Source: JAZKID01 sp963714065
GTDB lineage: Bacteria > Pseudomonadota > Alphaproteobacteria > Rhizobiales > UBA4765
DNA length: 64,000 nt
Reading direction: 5' to 3'
Assembly (NCBI GenBank): GCA_963714065.1
Contig: OY970226.1
Coordinates: forward strand, 1,364,001 to 1,428,000
Below, one piece after another: positions 52,769 to 61,338 of this stretch. Position numbers and translations under genes: made by a program. How positions within the stretch are numbered: the first letter of the stretch is position 1; each line of letters starts with the position of its first letter. The notes under the pieces were generated by a model. The model made no database searches and was not told the origin of the DNA. It saw only the letters and a program-made list of their open reading frames with translations.

Positions 52769-53761
52769 TCAGCCTCGCATCACATATTCAGTTGAATGGC
52801 TTAAGATCTGATCTTTGTAAGTATGACCCCATGCGGCCATTTCTTTTAGGCCTTCATTCCAGCCGATTTCCGGCTTCCAGCCGAATTTCTTTTCTATCTT
52901 TGAGGAATCCAGCCAATAGCGTGCATCTTGGCCGAGCCTGTCGCCAGTGATTTCGACAAGCTTGTCGAACGATATATCCATGGCCTTGCAGGTCATGCGT
53001 ACGACATCGACTATGGCGGTGGGGTCTTTAGGCCCGACATTATAGATCTCACCCAGCGTGTCGCCTTCGGAAATAAGATAAATAGCACGCGCCAGATCGC
53101 GCGCGTGAATATAGGATTTTTCGGCCCTGCCGCCGCCATGCAAGGGAAGCTTCGTATTCGATAGCGCGCACCAGATGGTTTTAGGGATAATGCGGTGCAG
53201 CAGTTGGCCGGGGCAATAGGCGTTTGAAGGCCGAATGATATTCATTGGAAATTTCAGGAAGCGATAAATCGACACCAGATGCATATCGAACGCCACTTTC
53301 GATGCTGCATAGGGGCTGGAAGGTTGGATCGGGTCTTCTTCTTTTGAAGGATTAGTCACGGCACCATACATCTCCGAGGTGCCGATCTGGATGAACTGCT
53401 TCAACCAATCGCGTTTTTGCAATTCTTCGGCCAGTTTAGCCAGCGCCATCGAATTGGTTTCGAAGAAGCGCCAGGAATTTTTCCACGAAACCGCACCTTC
53501 GCCCTGCGCAGCGTAATTGACGATGATCTCCGGCTGTTCCTTGTCGAGAATTTCCAGCAGCAGATCCATTTCGTAATTGATATGCCGAGTATGATACTGG
53601 AATTTATCGTAATCCTGAATATTCAGCGAGAAGCAGGGCTCTCTTAAGGGATTCCTGCCGATGCCGATCACCTTTTCCGGAGACGCATGATCGAGCAAAT
53701 ATTTTGCGGTATGAATGCCAAAGCTGCCGCCGCCGCCCAAAACACAATATTTCTTACCCAT
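52769..53761 (-). CDS. NAD-dependent sugar epimerase/dehydratase (SDR)
   Basis: A 330-residue extended short-chain dehydrogenase. The Rossmann motif is YCVLGGGGSFG near residue 4-14, and the active site is GTSEMYGAV (Ser/Thr) with SPYAASK (YxxxK). The RPSNAYCPGQ and ARDLARAIYLI segments fit nucleotide-sugar dehydratases such as GDP-mannose or dTDP-glucose 4,6-dehydratase. The product cannot be fixed. The ATG at 53761 follows aaggcgga; a much longer open frame upstream is antisense-like and overlaps the methyltransferase gene. Confidence 0.85.
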   Translation of the reverse strand: MGKKYCVLGGGGSFGIHTAKYLLDHASPEKVIGIGRNPLREPCFSLNIQDYDKFQYHTRHINYEMDLLLEILDKEQPEIIVNYAAQGEGAVSWKNSWRFFETNSMALAKLAEELQKRDWLKQFIQIGTSEMYGAVTNPSKEEDPIQPSSPYAASKVAFDMHLVSIYRFLKFPMNIIRPSNAYCPGQLLHRIIPKTIWCALSNTKLPLHGGGRAEKSYIHARDLARAIYLISEGDTLGEIYNVGPKDPTAIVDVVRMTCKAMDISFDKLVEITGDRLGQDARYWLDSSKIEKKFGWKPEIGWNEGLKEMAAWGHTYKDQILSHSTEYVMRG

Positions 53762-53771
53762 TATTTCCGCC

Positions 53772-54434
53772 TTATTCGATGATGGTCCAGCTATAGCAGC
53801 CTTTATATCCAGCCTCATTAAATAATGTAAGCCATTCTTGCGGATAGCCGTAATATTTGGCTGTAAGCACCCAGCTCTCGAAAATTTCCTTTTGTGCCGG
53901 CGTATAATAGCTATCGACCACGATATAACTGTTGCCGCGTGAAACGCGCTCGATTTCCTGCAAGGCTTTGGCCAGCGCAGGGCGCTCCAAATTATGCAGC
54001 GTGTTGAGCGAGAGAACCAGATCGAAGGATTTGTCTTCGAAAGGTAGTTTTCCTGCGGCATCGCCAAGCATCAGCCTGTCCTTGATTTCAGGCAGGCTAT
54101 GTTCGATGGCGTAAGCGGAAATATCTAGTCCGGAGACATCGAAATTCTTGCCTTCCATCATCAGATCATAGAGCAGGAAGCCTTTGCCGCAGCCGATGTC
54201 GAGAATTTTTGCGCCTTCTTCCAGCTCAAAATGCTGGATAATATCGCGCGCAACAGATTTCCATCTGCCGTCATATTTATAACCACCATACCCATATTCG
54301 CGCGGGCCGTCCCAATACATTTCGCCATATTGCCGCGCGATTTTAATGATTTCTGGGTCCTTGGCCTCCAGACGTTTTTGGATATTCCGCTTCGGTTTTG
54401 GAAGAGACGATAATAAATTGATTTCTCTTAGCAC
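53772..54434 (-). CDS. Class I SAM-dependent methyltransferase
   Basis: A 220-residue protein with a clear SAM motif I, AKILDIGCGKGFLLYDLM, then FDVSGLDISAYAIEHS (motif II with acidic residue), LMLGDAAGKLPFEDKSFDLVLSLNTLHNL (motif IV) and ALQEIERVSRGNSYIVVDS (motif V/VI). It resembles sugar N- or C-methyltransferases and small-molecule methyltransferases of the Methyltransf_11/25 type. It overlaps the next epimerase gene by seven bases within the carbohydrate run. Confidence 0.85.
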   Translation of the reverse strand: MLREINLLSSLPKPKRNIQKRLEAKDPEIIKIARQYGEMYWDGPREYGYGGYKYDGRWKSVARDIIQHFELEEGAKILDIGCGKGFLLYDLMMEGKNFDVSGLDISAYAIEHSLPEIKDRLMLGDAAGKLPFEDKSFDLVLSLNTLHNLERPALAKALQEIERVSRGNSYIVVDSYYTPAQKEIFESWVLTAKYYGYPQEWLTLFNEAGYKGCYSWTIIE

Positions 54435-55321
54435 TGTGTTTTGCTCCGCAGCCCTTCAACAAGCTGCCTTATCCCATCCTCGATGGGCGTGAAGCGGAAA
54501 TCGGGAAAGGCGCAGCGAATACTGCTAACATCGAATGGGCGATACCCCTTATGCGGCATCGGCCCGCTACGTGGCAGACAGGTAATCCTGGACGGGGATC
54601 TTGTCTGCGCGATGGCCAGTTCCGCCAGATCGTGGAAGCTATGCGTTTCGCCCGTTGCGGCATTTATATCGCCCGTCGCACGATAGGTAATCACCCGCCA
54701 TAAAATCTCCGCCAGATCGCCGATGAAAATATGATCCCGGCGCTCCTCGCCTTTGCCGAACAAAGGAATAATTTCACCTGCAAGCGCCTGCCGTGCAAAG
54801 CGGTTTGGGCCATACCCATTATGCGGATCGTCGCTGCCATAAATCAGTGTAGGCCGTATATGTGTGACGGGGATATCCGTACGTAAATTAATAGTGATTT
54901 CCCTCATCAAATGCATCACGCCATGAATGCTTCCAGGTGCCAGCGGCGAACGCTCAGTAATGGGATTTTCCATATCGCCAAAGACTGCATCAGAGCTGAC
55001 ATTGATCAGGTGAGTGAGTTTTTTTCCTTCCAACCCTGCCTGGATATGCTTGATGATGGCAATATTGGCAACAAGCTGATCCAGATCCTTGCAGGGTGCG
55101 ATGGCAGCGGCATTGACCACGACATCGCCATCATTAATGGTGCGTGCGAGGTAATCAACAGAAGCAGCGCAACACAGATCAGTATCTGCTCTTGTAACCG
55201 TTTTAGTCGCGACATCTTTTTCGGCAAGAAACTTTACCAGCGTCCCGCCAACGAAGCCCTTGCCGCCGATAATCACCACTCGTTTTGGATTTTCGGGAGT
55301 TTTCTGCATTATGTTCAGCAC
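54428..55321 (-). CDS. NAD(P)-dependent sugar epimerase/reductase (SDR)
   Basis: A 297-residue extended SDR. The dinucleotide motif is RVVIIGGKGFVGGTLVKFLAEK. The active-site Ser is in LINVSSDAVFGD; the usual YxxxK is not obvious, as the region reads APGSIHGVMHLMREI, with no tyrosine at the expected place. THIRPTLIYGSDDPHNGYGPNRF and DHIFIGDLAEILWRVI are typical of the fold. The protein may therefore be a non-canonical or inactive member. The start could be 55321 or, five bases after the previous stop, the ATG at 55309. Confidence 0.75.
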   Translation of the reverse strand: MLNIMQKTPENPKRVVIIGGKGFVGGTLVKFLAEKDVATKTVTRADTDLCCAASVDYLARTINDGDVVVNAAAIAPCKDLDQLVANIAIIKHIQAGLEGKKLTHLINVSSDAVFGDMENPITERSPLAPGSIHGVMHLMREITINLRTDIPVTHIRPTLIYGSDDPHNGYGPNRFARQALAGEIIPLFGKGEERRDHIFIGDLAEILWRVITYRATGDINAATGETHSFHDLAELAIAQTRSPSRITCLPRSGPMPHKGYRPFDVSSIRCAFPDFRFTPIEDGIRQLVEGLRSKTQC

Positions 55322-56610
55322 GATTTGCTCCCAGGCCGATCAGTTTCTTTTCCCATCACGTGCAGGGTGAAAGGATGGTCGCTTTCTTTGGACGATTTAA
55401 TTAATCCATATGGATCAACGACGATTTTGCCTTTCATGCGTTTTAAAATGCCGGAAAGATCTCGATTTTTATAATCAGGCCACGGTGTCATGATGAGTAG
55501 GGCATCTGCGTCCTTCAGCGCCTCCATGGGGTCGGCGCAGATTTCCAGATTGGCGAACGAGATTTGCTGCGGCTGAACGGCTGGATCATGCGCACGGATA
55601 TCGCACATGGGAAGCGCCTTGATGGTTTCTATGGCTGGCGAATTTTTGATTGAATTTGTATTCTCTTTATAAGCTAGGCCCCATATTGCAATCTGCAAAC
55701 TATCCAAAACAGGGCAGGAGCTTTTCAGCCGTTCAATCGCCCATTGTTTTCTGCGCTTCGACTGCTCGATCCAGAAAGAAACAAGCTGTGTATCAGTGCG
55801 GCATTGCGCGCCAAACTTGATGATTGACCTCATATCCCGCTCCAGATTTCCCCCCGAAATGCCGAGCCCGGGCGCAAGATAGGCATGAGGGCCGATGCGT
55901 TTGTCGAGATGCAGCGATGGTTTGATCTCCGACCAATCCGCACCGATATTTTCGCATATTTCCGCAAGAAAGTTGGAGGTGCTAACGGAAGAGATTAGGA
56001 AAAGATTGATGGCGATTTTGGAAAGCTCTGCGCTTTCATAACGCATAGGAATAATCGGGCAGTTGAACAGGCCAAGCAGTTTTTGCAAGCGCGCATCAAG
56101 CGGTTTGGCGGGATCGGTGGAGCCGATAATATAGCGCTCCGGCTTTAGCGCACGCTCCATGGCGAGGCCGAACACCAGCGTTTCAACCTGATAGTAAATT
56201 GGATTTTTTAAATCGCGGCTGAGCGCCCGCGTAAATCCGGGTGAAACCTGGCACAAAATGACCAAAACCGCGCCAGGATTAAGATGCAGCTTCACTTGCT
56301 CTATAAGGTCATAAACGGGGGTGAGATCGCTATTGCCCTGGTCATCGGTGGCGATGTCCTTGGCAATATATACAATATCGCAATCTTTGATGTCTGAGAA
56401 ATTTACGCTGAAGTGTTGATGCGCTCCATTGCAAGCGATGGTTTCACGTAAATTTGGTTCATCGATATCGATTTTACCGCGCTGCAACTTTTTAATTAGA
56501 ATGCTGTCCGTATCGCAGCAGAGAGTACGCACGCCATAAGATGCGAAGGCCGTAGAATACACCAGCCCCAGATGGCTCATTCCGCAAACTGCAATATTCA
56601 GGCTGCTCAC
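55315..56610 (-). CDS. UDP-glucose/GDP-mannose dehydrogenase-like protein lacking the catalytic Cys
   Basis: A 431-residue protein of the nucleotide-sugar dehydrogenase family. The N-terminal motif is LNIAVCGMSHLGLVYSTAFASYG, the central domain carries the ESAELSKIAINLFLISSVSTSNFLAEI helix, and the C-terminal domain ends normally (IMTPWPDYKN). At the position of the GGSCFPKD motif, which holds the catalytic cysteine, the sequence reads LGISGGNLERDMRSI, so Cys is replaced by Asn. A classical two-step oxidation to a uronic acid is thus unlikely, and a different or lost activity is possible. Confidence 0.83.
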   Translation of the reverse strand: MSSLNIAVCGMSHLGLVYSTAFASYGVRTLCCDTDSILIKKLQRGKIDIDEPNLRETIACNGAHQHFSVNFSDIKDCDIVYIAKDIATDDQGNSDLTPVYDLIEQVKLHLNPGAVLVILCQVSPGFTRALSRDLKNPIYYQVETLVFGLAMERALKPERYIIGSTDPAKPLDARLQKLLGLFNCPIIPMRYESAELSKIAINLFLISSVSTSNFLAEICENIGADWSEIKPSLHLDKRIGPHAYLAPGLGISGGNLERDMRSIIKFGAQCRTDTQLVSFWIEQSKRRKQWAIERLKSSCPVLDSLQIAIWGLAYKENTNSIKNSPAIETIKALPMCDIRAHDPAVQPQQISFANLEICADPMEALKDADALLIMTPWPDYKNRDLSGILKRMKGKIVVDPYGLIKSSKESDHPFTLHVMGKETDRPGSKSC

Positions 56611-56611
56611 A

Positions 56612-57049
56612 TTACTCTCTTGTCTTTAAAGAATACATCCATAGCGCAAACGCATCATACGGTACCGTTTGGAGCGTTTTCACTTGATCTAAATCGAAAT
56701 AACGAAGTTCACGCCCTTCGCCAAGCGTAAAATCCGTTATTGTATAGGAGCTGGCGTCAATAGTGTAAAATTTTCGGTAGACAGTGGCATAATCCCAGCA
56801 GGTGAAGTCAAAGGTAAATTCGGTGAAGAACTGTATAGCGGTGCTCGGCACATCAATACCAAGCTCTTCCTGCATTTCCCTTATCAAGGCTGCTTCGGGT
56901 GCTTCATTTTTCTCGACGCCGCCACCGAACAAGCCCCAGCAATTCGGGAAAAAAATATCCGGTTTGTCGTCGCGCAGTTGCAGTAAGACCTGTTTATCCG
57001 CATTCAAAACTATAGCACCTACGGCATTACCGGGTTTTAATTTCGGCAT
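56612..57049 (-). CDS. NUDIX hydrolase
   Basis: A 145-residue Nudix protein. The Nudix box GGVEKNEAPEAALIREMQEELGID fits GX5EX7REUXEEXGU exactly. The FPNCWGLFGGGVEKNE context and the FTFDFTCWDYATVYRKFY segment suggest a nucleotide-sugar or nucleoside-diphosphate substrate, such as those of GDP-mannose hydrolase relatives. It shares one base with the upstream methyltransferase-like gene and lies one base before the dehydrogenase-like gene. Confidence 0.87.
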   Translation of the reverse strand: MPKLKPGNAVGAIVLNADKQVLLQLRDDKPDIFFPNCWGLFGGGVEKNEAPEAALIREMQEELGIDVPSTAIQFFTEFTFDFTCWDYATVYRKFYTIDASSYTITDFTLGEGRELRYFDLDQVKTLQTVPYDAFALWMYSLKTRE

Positions 57050-57852
57050 TATATTTCACGTTTCACGATAAGCCGATATTTTTCTTCAAGCATTTGAGGT
57101 TGATCTTTTTTGAGCCAATTGTGTTTTTTATATTTTCCTTGTTGCGGAATTTTATCTGTGGTGCTGTTCTGATTTTTTCTCGCCACACAAATAGTATGAT
57201 ACATTTGGTCATCCAGCCCGCCCATCGATAATTCGATCAACCGTTCTGGATCGTAATCATAGATGAGATATTTTCCTCCATAGAGGTTGTCGCGATGCGC
57301 GCTCATGAGGAAAAGTTCCACAAGATCCCAGTTATTTTCTGAATAGTAGTCCAAAAAAAAGGTAGGAGAGAAAGTATAAAAGCCGTGGTCGATATAATTA
57401 CTGCTGGGCGAAATATGATAAATGGCACCGCCATGCTTTAGCATCTGCCCCAGATTGTTCAATGCATTGGGAATATGGAATATATGCTCCAGCGTTCCTC
57501 CATCGAAGATAAAATTGAAGCGGTTGTGCAGCTCCGAAGGAGCCGTTGCGTCATTTAAATCGAAAATAAAATCACATCCTTCGTAGTCGGATGCATCTAG
57601 TGTACAATATTCTTCAAAACCCATTGCTGCAAAAAATATCTTCGGTGAAATATACCCGGCCGATCTTAAATCGGTTTTCTGCGAAAGCTCGACATGTTGC
57701 GGCATATCGATAGAATAGGATTCTAATAAAGATTTTAGGTCGTCTGTGGTGAAAAAGCAGTCTTGTACGCCGAGCGTCAAGATACTGCCGGCCGCCCTTG
57801 AATCGCGGATGGCTTCAATTAGCAAATGCGCAAGTTTCAGACTAATGCCCAT
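57049..57852 (-). CDS. Methyltransferase-like protein, paralogue of the 47.8-kb gene
   Basis: A 267-residue protein. The second half is methyltransferase-like: FNFIFDGGTLEHIFHIPNALNNLGQMLKHGGAIYHISPSSNYIDHGFYTFSP. The first half has no convincing SAM motif I. Conserved blocks are shared with the gene at 47796-48677 (MGIS start, SPTFFLDYYSENNW, NSTTDKIPQQGKYK), so both belong to one family of unknown chemistry. Copies at two places in one glycan locus suggest acting on two positions or two sugars. Confidence 0.65.
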   Translation of the reverse strand: MGISLKLAHLLIEAIRDSRAAGSILTLGVQDCFFTTDDLKSLLESYSIDMPQHVELSQKTDLRSAGYISPKIFFAAMGFEEYCTLDASDYEGCDFIFDLNDATAPSELHNRFNFIFDGGTLEHIFHIPNALNNLGQMLKHGGAIYHISPSSNYIDHGFYTFSPTFFLDYYSENNWDLVELFLMSAHRDNLYGGKYLIYDYDPERLIELSMGGLDDQMYHTICVARKNQNSTTDKIPQQGKYKKHNWLKKDQPQMLEEKYRLIVKREI

Positions 57853-57858
57853 GGAAAA

Positions 57859-58767
57859 CTATGTGGTGATAGCTTGAAGCGTATTCTGAATATAGCGGTC
57901 TTGCGAGAGATCCGTCTTTGCTTGGTTGCGGCATAATTCCAAAAAGTGCTTATATTCGGCCTGCCAGGTTGGATCCGATTGTTCGAGAATCACGGATTCT
58001 TCGATTGGCTTTCCGCTCGGCAGCACTCTCTTCCGAAGGCTGAATTTCGCAGGCCCCCATTTGCATAGCGATTCAATATGAGCGCTGCCATTTTCCGCGA
58101 GAATGTCGCAAGTAAAGTGATTTTTCCACATCAGCATGGTCATCTCAAGCTCGATAAACAAATCACTGCCGGTGGAAGTTATAATGGCATGATCGGGCGC
58201 CTTGTTCTCGAAATTTCGGCAATACGCTAGTTTGAAATCAAACGGCGCATCTTCAAACCAATAGCGGCAGGTATCGATCAGATGCGATCCGAGATCGCCG
58301 ACAACACCAGATCCCCGATCGCGCCAAGGCGACTCCCTGACAATTCGCGCCGTACCGTTGCCGTAAAACATGCGGCATGTATAAATCTTGCCGAGCTGGC
58401 CGGAGGCGATCACTTGCTTCATCTGCATGAAATGCGGCTCAAAACGATGATTATAAGCAGTATAACAGACGACATTATTTTGGCGTGCCAATGCTTCCAG
58501 CTCATTCAATTTATTTATTTGTTCAACCCAAAGCGGTTTTTCCACCAGCACATGTTTTTGGTTCTTTAGTAAATAGTGCAAAATGTCGTATTTTGCGCTG
58601 TCCGGCGTACAGCAAAGCGCTGCGTCATAGTCATTCAAGGGCACATCGCTGATAGAGGAAAAATCAGCTTCCTGAATTGAGCTATCTACGGAGCCCACAA
58701 AATCGTTTCCTGCAAAAAGCTTGCGCTTTTTTCCTTGTGTGCCTAGGCCAATGACGATGACTCTCAT
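57859..58767 (-). CDS. Gfo/Idh/MocA family oxidoreductase
   Basis: A 302-residue NAD(P)-dependent sugar oxidoreductase. The N-terminal Rossmann motif is MRVIVIGLGTQGKKRK, the cofactor-side EKP motif is KHVLVEKPLW, and a catalytic-type region reads GVVGDLGSHLIDTCRYWF with the family His. The protein may act on a nucleotide-linked or free sugar. The ATG at 58767 follows ggagaaag and is favoured; the long upstream open frame overlaps the next gene antisense-wise. It lies 13 bases after the kinase-nucleotidyltransferase gene. Confidence 0.87.
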   Translation of the reverse strand: MRVIVIGLGTQGKKRKLFAGNDFVGSVDSSIQEADFSSISDVPLNDYDAALCCTPDSAKYDILHYLLKNQKHVLVEKPLWVEQINKLNELEALARQNNVVCYTAYNHRFEPHFMQMKQVIASGQLGKIYTCRMFYGNGTARIVRESPWRDRGSGVVGDLGSHLIDTCRYWFEDAPFDFKLAYCRNFENKAPDHAIITSTGSDLFIELEMTMLMWKNHFTCDILAENGSAHIESLCKWGPAKFSLRKRVLPSGKPIEESVILEQSDPTWQAEYKHFLELCRNQAKTDLSQDRYIQNTLQAITT

Positions 58768-58780
58768 CGCGCTTTCTCCG

Positions 58781-60331
58781 TTAAAGCGCTTTCTGCAAGT
58801 TTTCCAGCTTTTCCAGCACATCATCCGGATAGATGGGAATGTTTCCGTCTCTTTCGCACTCGCAACTTGCAGCGATCGTGCCGATGATTGTGGACTGCAT
58901 TTCACAGCTTGTATGCAGCATTGTTAGCGTTGCATAGGCAAGCAGCGCATCCCCGGCACCCACGGGATCCTTGAGATCATCGACAAAACTATCAAGCGCA
59001 AAGAAGCTGTCGAGCGATTCATGATCGTCATTCAAACAGGTTAACACGCCTCTTTCACCGAGTTTTAAAATCAAGAATTTACAACGTGCTTTATCGTAAA
59101 GATTAGCCGCGAGCGGGCGTATGCCCGAATCCTGGTCGGCCAATGAAAACCGGGCTTCCTTTTCATTGGGCGTGATAAGATCAAAACCCTGGAATTCCGT
59201 AATATTGCCCCAGCGGCTGGCAACCTGGCTGTCCGCCACTTTGAACATGCCTGTTGGAATAGCTTTGCATAGGGCGGGAATGGTATTTTTATTAAAAATT
59301 CCATGCCGGAAATCGGAAAAAATCACCGCATCGCTTGGCACGGATTGAATCGCATCGGTGAAATCATCCAAAACATCGTCATTGATCGATGCGTTGTCCA
59401 GCGTATCGACCTTCAGCAGCCGGTAATCGTCTACCACGATCGCGTTTTTGTTGACTGTGGGGCGTTTCTTGTCGATGTGCGGGCGCACGTGAATATCGAA
59501 ATGTTTCAGATCATCTAACACAAAATCCTTCAGCCCGTCATCACCAAGGAGCGTGCTGAAATGCACCTTCGCTCCGGCCGCCTTGCAATGCTTGGCAACG
59601 ATGGCGGCGCCTCCGGTAAAATCCTGTTTTTCCTGGAAAAGAGCCGAAATGGTGGGAGTTTTGCCCTGACTGCCGATCATCTTGCAGCGCGTAAAACTGT
59701 CTACGATCGTATCGCCGACAATATGCAATGTTTTTCCGCTCAAATTCGATACGGTTTTTTTTAGCGTATCGATGGAAAGATTTTTATAATTCAATAAGAC
59801 CTGAAGCTTTTCCATGCTGAGCTTCGGCTCATAGGATGAGATCAGCTTTGAGGAGGAATAAACAATGTCGCCCGGCGTGAAGATAATTTCGCCGCCGTAA
59901 CTCTGCAGCAGGTCGATCTCGGCCTGTGTTTTGGGCGGATAGCCATCGGCATGATATTCGAAACCTTTGGCGTAAAAATCCGGTTTGATAATTTTCAAAT
60001 TTTCTAGCGGTGCGTCGTTTTTGTCGATAATAACGTAATCGACAAACTCGAACGCAGCCAGATTTACGGCGCGCAGATCCTGCGGAACGTGCGGCCGGTA
60101 CACATCCTTGGCGATATGCCGGTCTGCAGTAATGCTGACAACGAGAATATCGGCTTTGCCTTTTGCATAAATCAAATGCCGGATATGGCCGGGGTGGACG
60201 ATATCGAATACCCCATGGCACATAATGACTTTTTGCTTGCGTGGCAGTGAATGACCGATAGCGGCAACAAGCTCCTCCACTTTTTTAATTTTATGACCGT
60301 ATTTTTCAAACAGCGCGTTATCCATGGTCAT
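58781..60331 (-). CDS. Cytidylyltransferase-PfkB kinase fusion, HldE-like with reversed domain order
   Basis: A 516-residue bifunctional protein. The N-terminal domain is a nucleotidyltransferase with MCHGVFDIVHPGHIRHL (HxGH motif), then about residues 190 onward a PfkB sugar kinase: TGGAAIVAKHCKAAGAKVHF..GDDGLKD, and the ATP-site motif DPVGAGDALLAYATL. E. coli HldE (RfaE) has the kinase first and the nucleotidyltransferase second, so here the order is swapped. The pair of activities would phosphorylate a heptose or similar sugar and activate it. The ATG at 60331 overlaps the previous stop (ATGA). Confidence 0.85.
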   Translation of the reverse strand: MTMDNALFEKYGHKIKKVEELVAAIGHSLPRKQKVIMCHGVFDIVHPGHIRHLIYAKGKADILVVSITADRHIAKDVYRPHVPQDLRAVNLAAFEFVDYVIIDKNDAPLENLKIIKPDFYAKGFEYHADGYPPKTQAEIDLLQSYGGEIIFTPGDIVYSSSKLISSYEPKLSMEKLQVLLNYKNLSIDTLKKTVSNLSGKTLHIVGDTIVDSFTRCKMIGSQGKTPTISALFQEKQDFTGGAAIVAKHCKAAGAKVHFSTLLGDDGLKDFVLDDLKHFDIHVRPHIDKKRPTVNKNAIVVDDYRLLKVDTLDNASINDDVLDDFTDAIQSVPSDAVIFSDFRHGIFNKNTIPALCKAIPTGMFKVADSQVASRWGNITEFQGFDLITPNEKEARFSLADQDSGIRPLAANLYDKARCKFLILKLGERGVLTCLNDDHESLDSFFALDSFVDDLKDPVGAGDALLAYATLTMLHTSCEMQSTIIGTIAASCECERDGNIPIYPDDVLEKLENLQKAL

Positions 60332-61338
60332 CCGCATTTCATCTGTTTGTTTTCCGATAGCGTATCGAACCACAATTTGGTGGCGCGATGAATGGATTTT
60401 TCATCCCATAGAGGCGCATCTTTCCAGTCATCTATGCGCTCTAGCATGCGTTTTACGCCTTCGCTGAAGGGAATTTCCGGCTTCCAGCCGGTGGCTTTCG
60501 CAATTTTAGTGATATCGGCCCAGGTGCAATCCGGTTCGCCGGGGCGTTTGGGAATAAACTGTGAAGGGCCTCCCAAGAGGGAAGCTAGCTCGTTAACTGC
60601 TCGCGGATTACCCGCACCAAGATTATAGCGCTCACCGCTTGTGGGGAGTTCAGCCACTGCGAGGAAGGCTTTCGCTGCATCTGTGACGTAGAGAAAATCT
60701 CGCTGCTGCGTGCCGTCGCCAACAATTGTAAAAGGCTTGCCTGCGAGTTTTTGCTTCAAGAAAACGCCGAAAACAGCGCCATAGGCACCCGTTGTGCGCA
60801 CGCGTGGGCCATAAGCATTGAAAATGCATACGGTATCGACCGGCAAGCCATAAACTTTTGCCCAATGAAGGGTAGCCTGCTCGCCCAGATATTTCGATAA
60901 GGCGTAAGGATATTTTGGATCGATAGGATGTTTTTCATCCGTCGGCGTGACAGCTAGTCCATAGCAAGAGGAGGAAGCCGCGTAGATAAACTTTTTCACC
61001 CCGGCCGAGCGGGCGCATTCAAGTACCCGCACCGTTCCCTGAACATTCACATCCATGTAGTAGGCGGGATTTTCGATGGAGGGAACGATGTCGCCAACGC
61101 CGGCGAAATGAAAAACGTAAATTGCAGATTGAAAATATACGCTGTCTTTATCTAATTGCCGGATGTCAGCTTTGTATAAGGACACATCAGGGTTTTTCGC
61201 GTGATGTGCGATATTGGCTTCGTGACCGCCCGCAAAATTATCGATGATATGAACGCGATAGCCGCTCTCAATCAGCAGGTCAACCATGTGGGAGCCGATA
61301 AAGCCTGCCCCCCCGGTAACGACAGCAAGCGGTTTCAT
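60328..61338 (-). CDS. NAD-dependent epimerase/dehydratase, UDP-sugar 4-epimerase type
   Basis: A 336-residue extended SDR. Motifs are LAVVTGGAGFIGSHMVDLLIESGY (NAD site), AASSSCYG (Ser), YPYALSK (YxxxK) and NAYGPRVRTTGAYGAVFGVFLKQKLAG. The layout is closest to UDP-glucose/UDP-GlcNAc 4-epimerases and related nucleotide-sugar enzymes. The substrate is not fixed. It overlaps both neighbours by four bases. Confidence 0.9.
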   Translation of the reverse strand: MKPLAVVTGGAGFIGSHMVDLLIESGYRVHIIDNFAGGHEANIAHHAKNPDVSLYKADIRQLDKDSVYFQSAIYVFHFAGVGDIVPSIENPAYYMDVNVQGTVRVLECARSAGVKKFIYAASSSCYGLAVTPTDEKHPIDPKYPYALSKYLGEQATLHWAKVYGLPVDTVCIFNAYGPRVRTTGAYGAVFGVFLKQKLAGKPFTIVGDGTQQRDFLYVTDAAKAFLAVAELPTSGERYNLGAGNPRAVNELASLLGGPSQFIPKRPGEPDCTWADITKIAKATGWKPEIPFSEGVKRMLERIDDWKDAPLWDEKSIHRATKLWFDTLSENKQMKCG

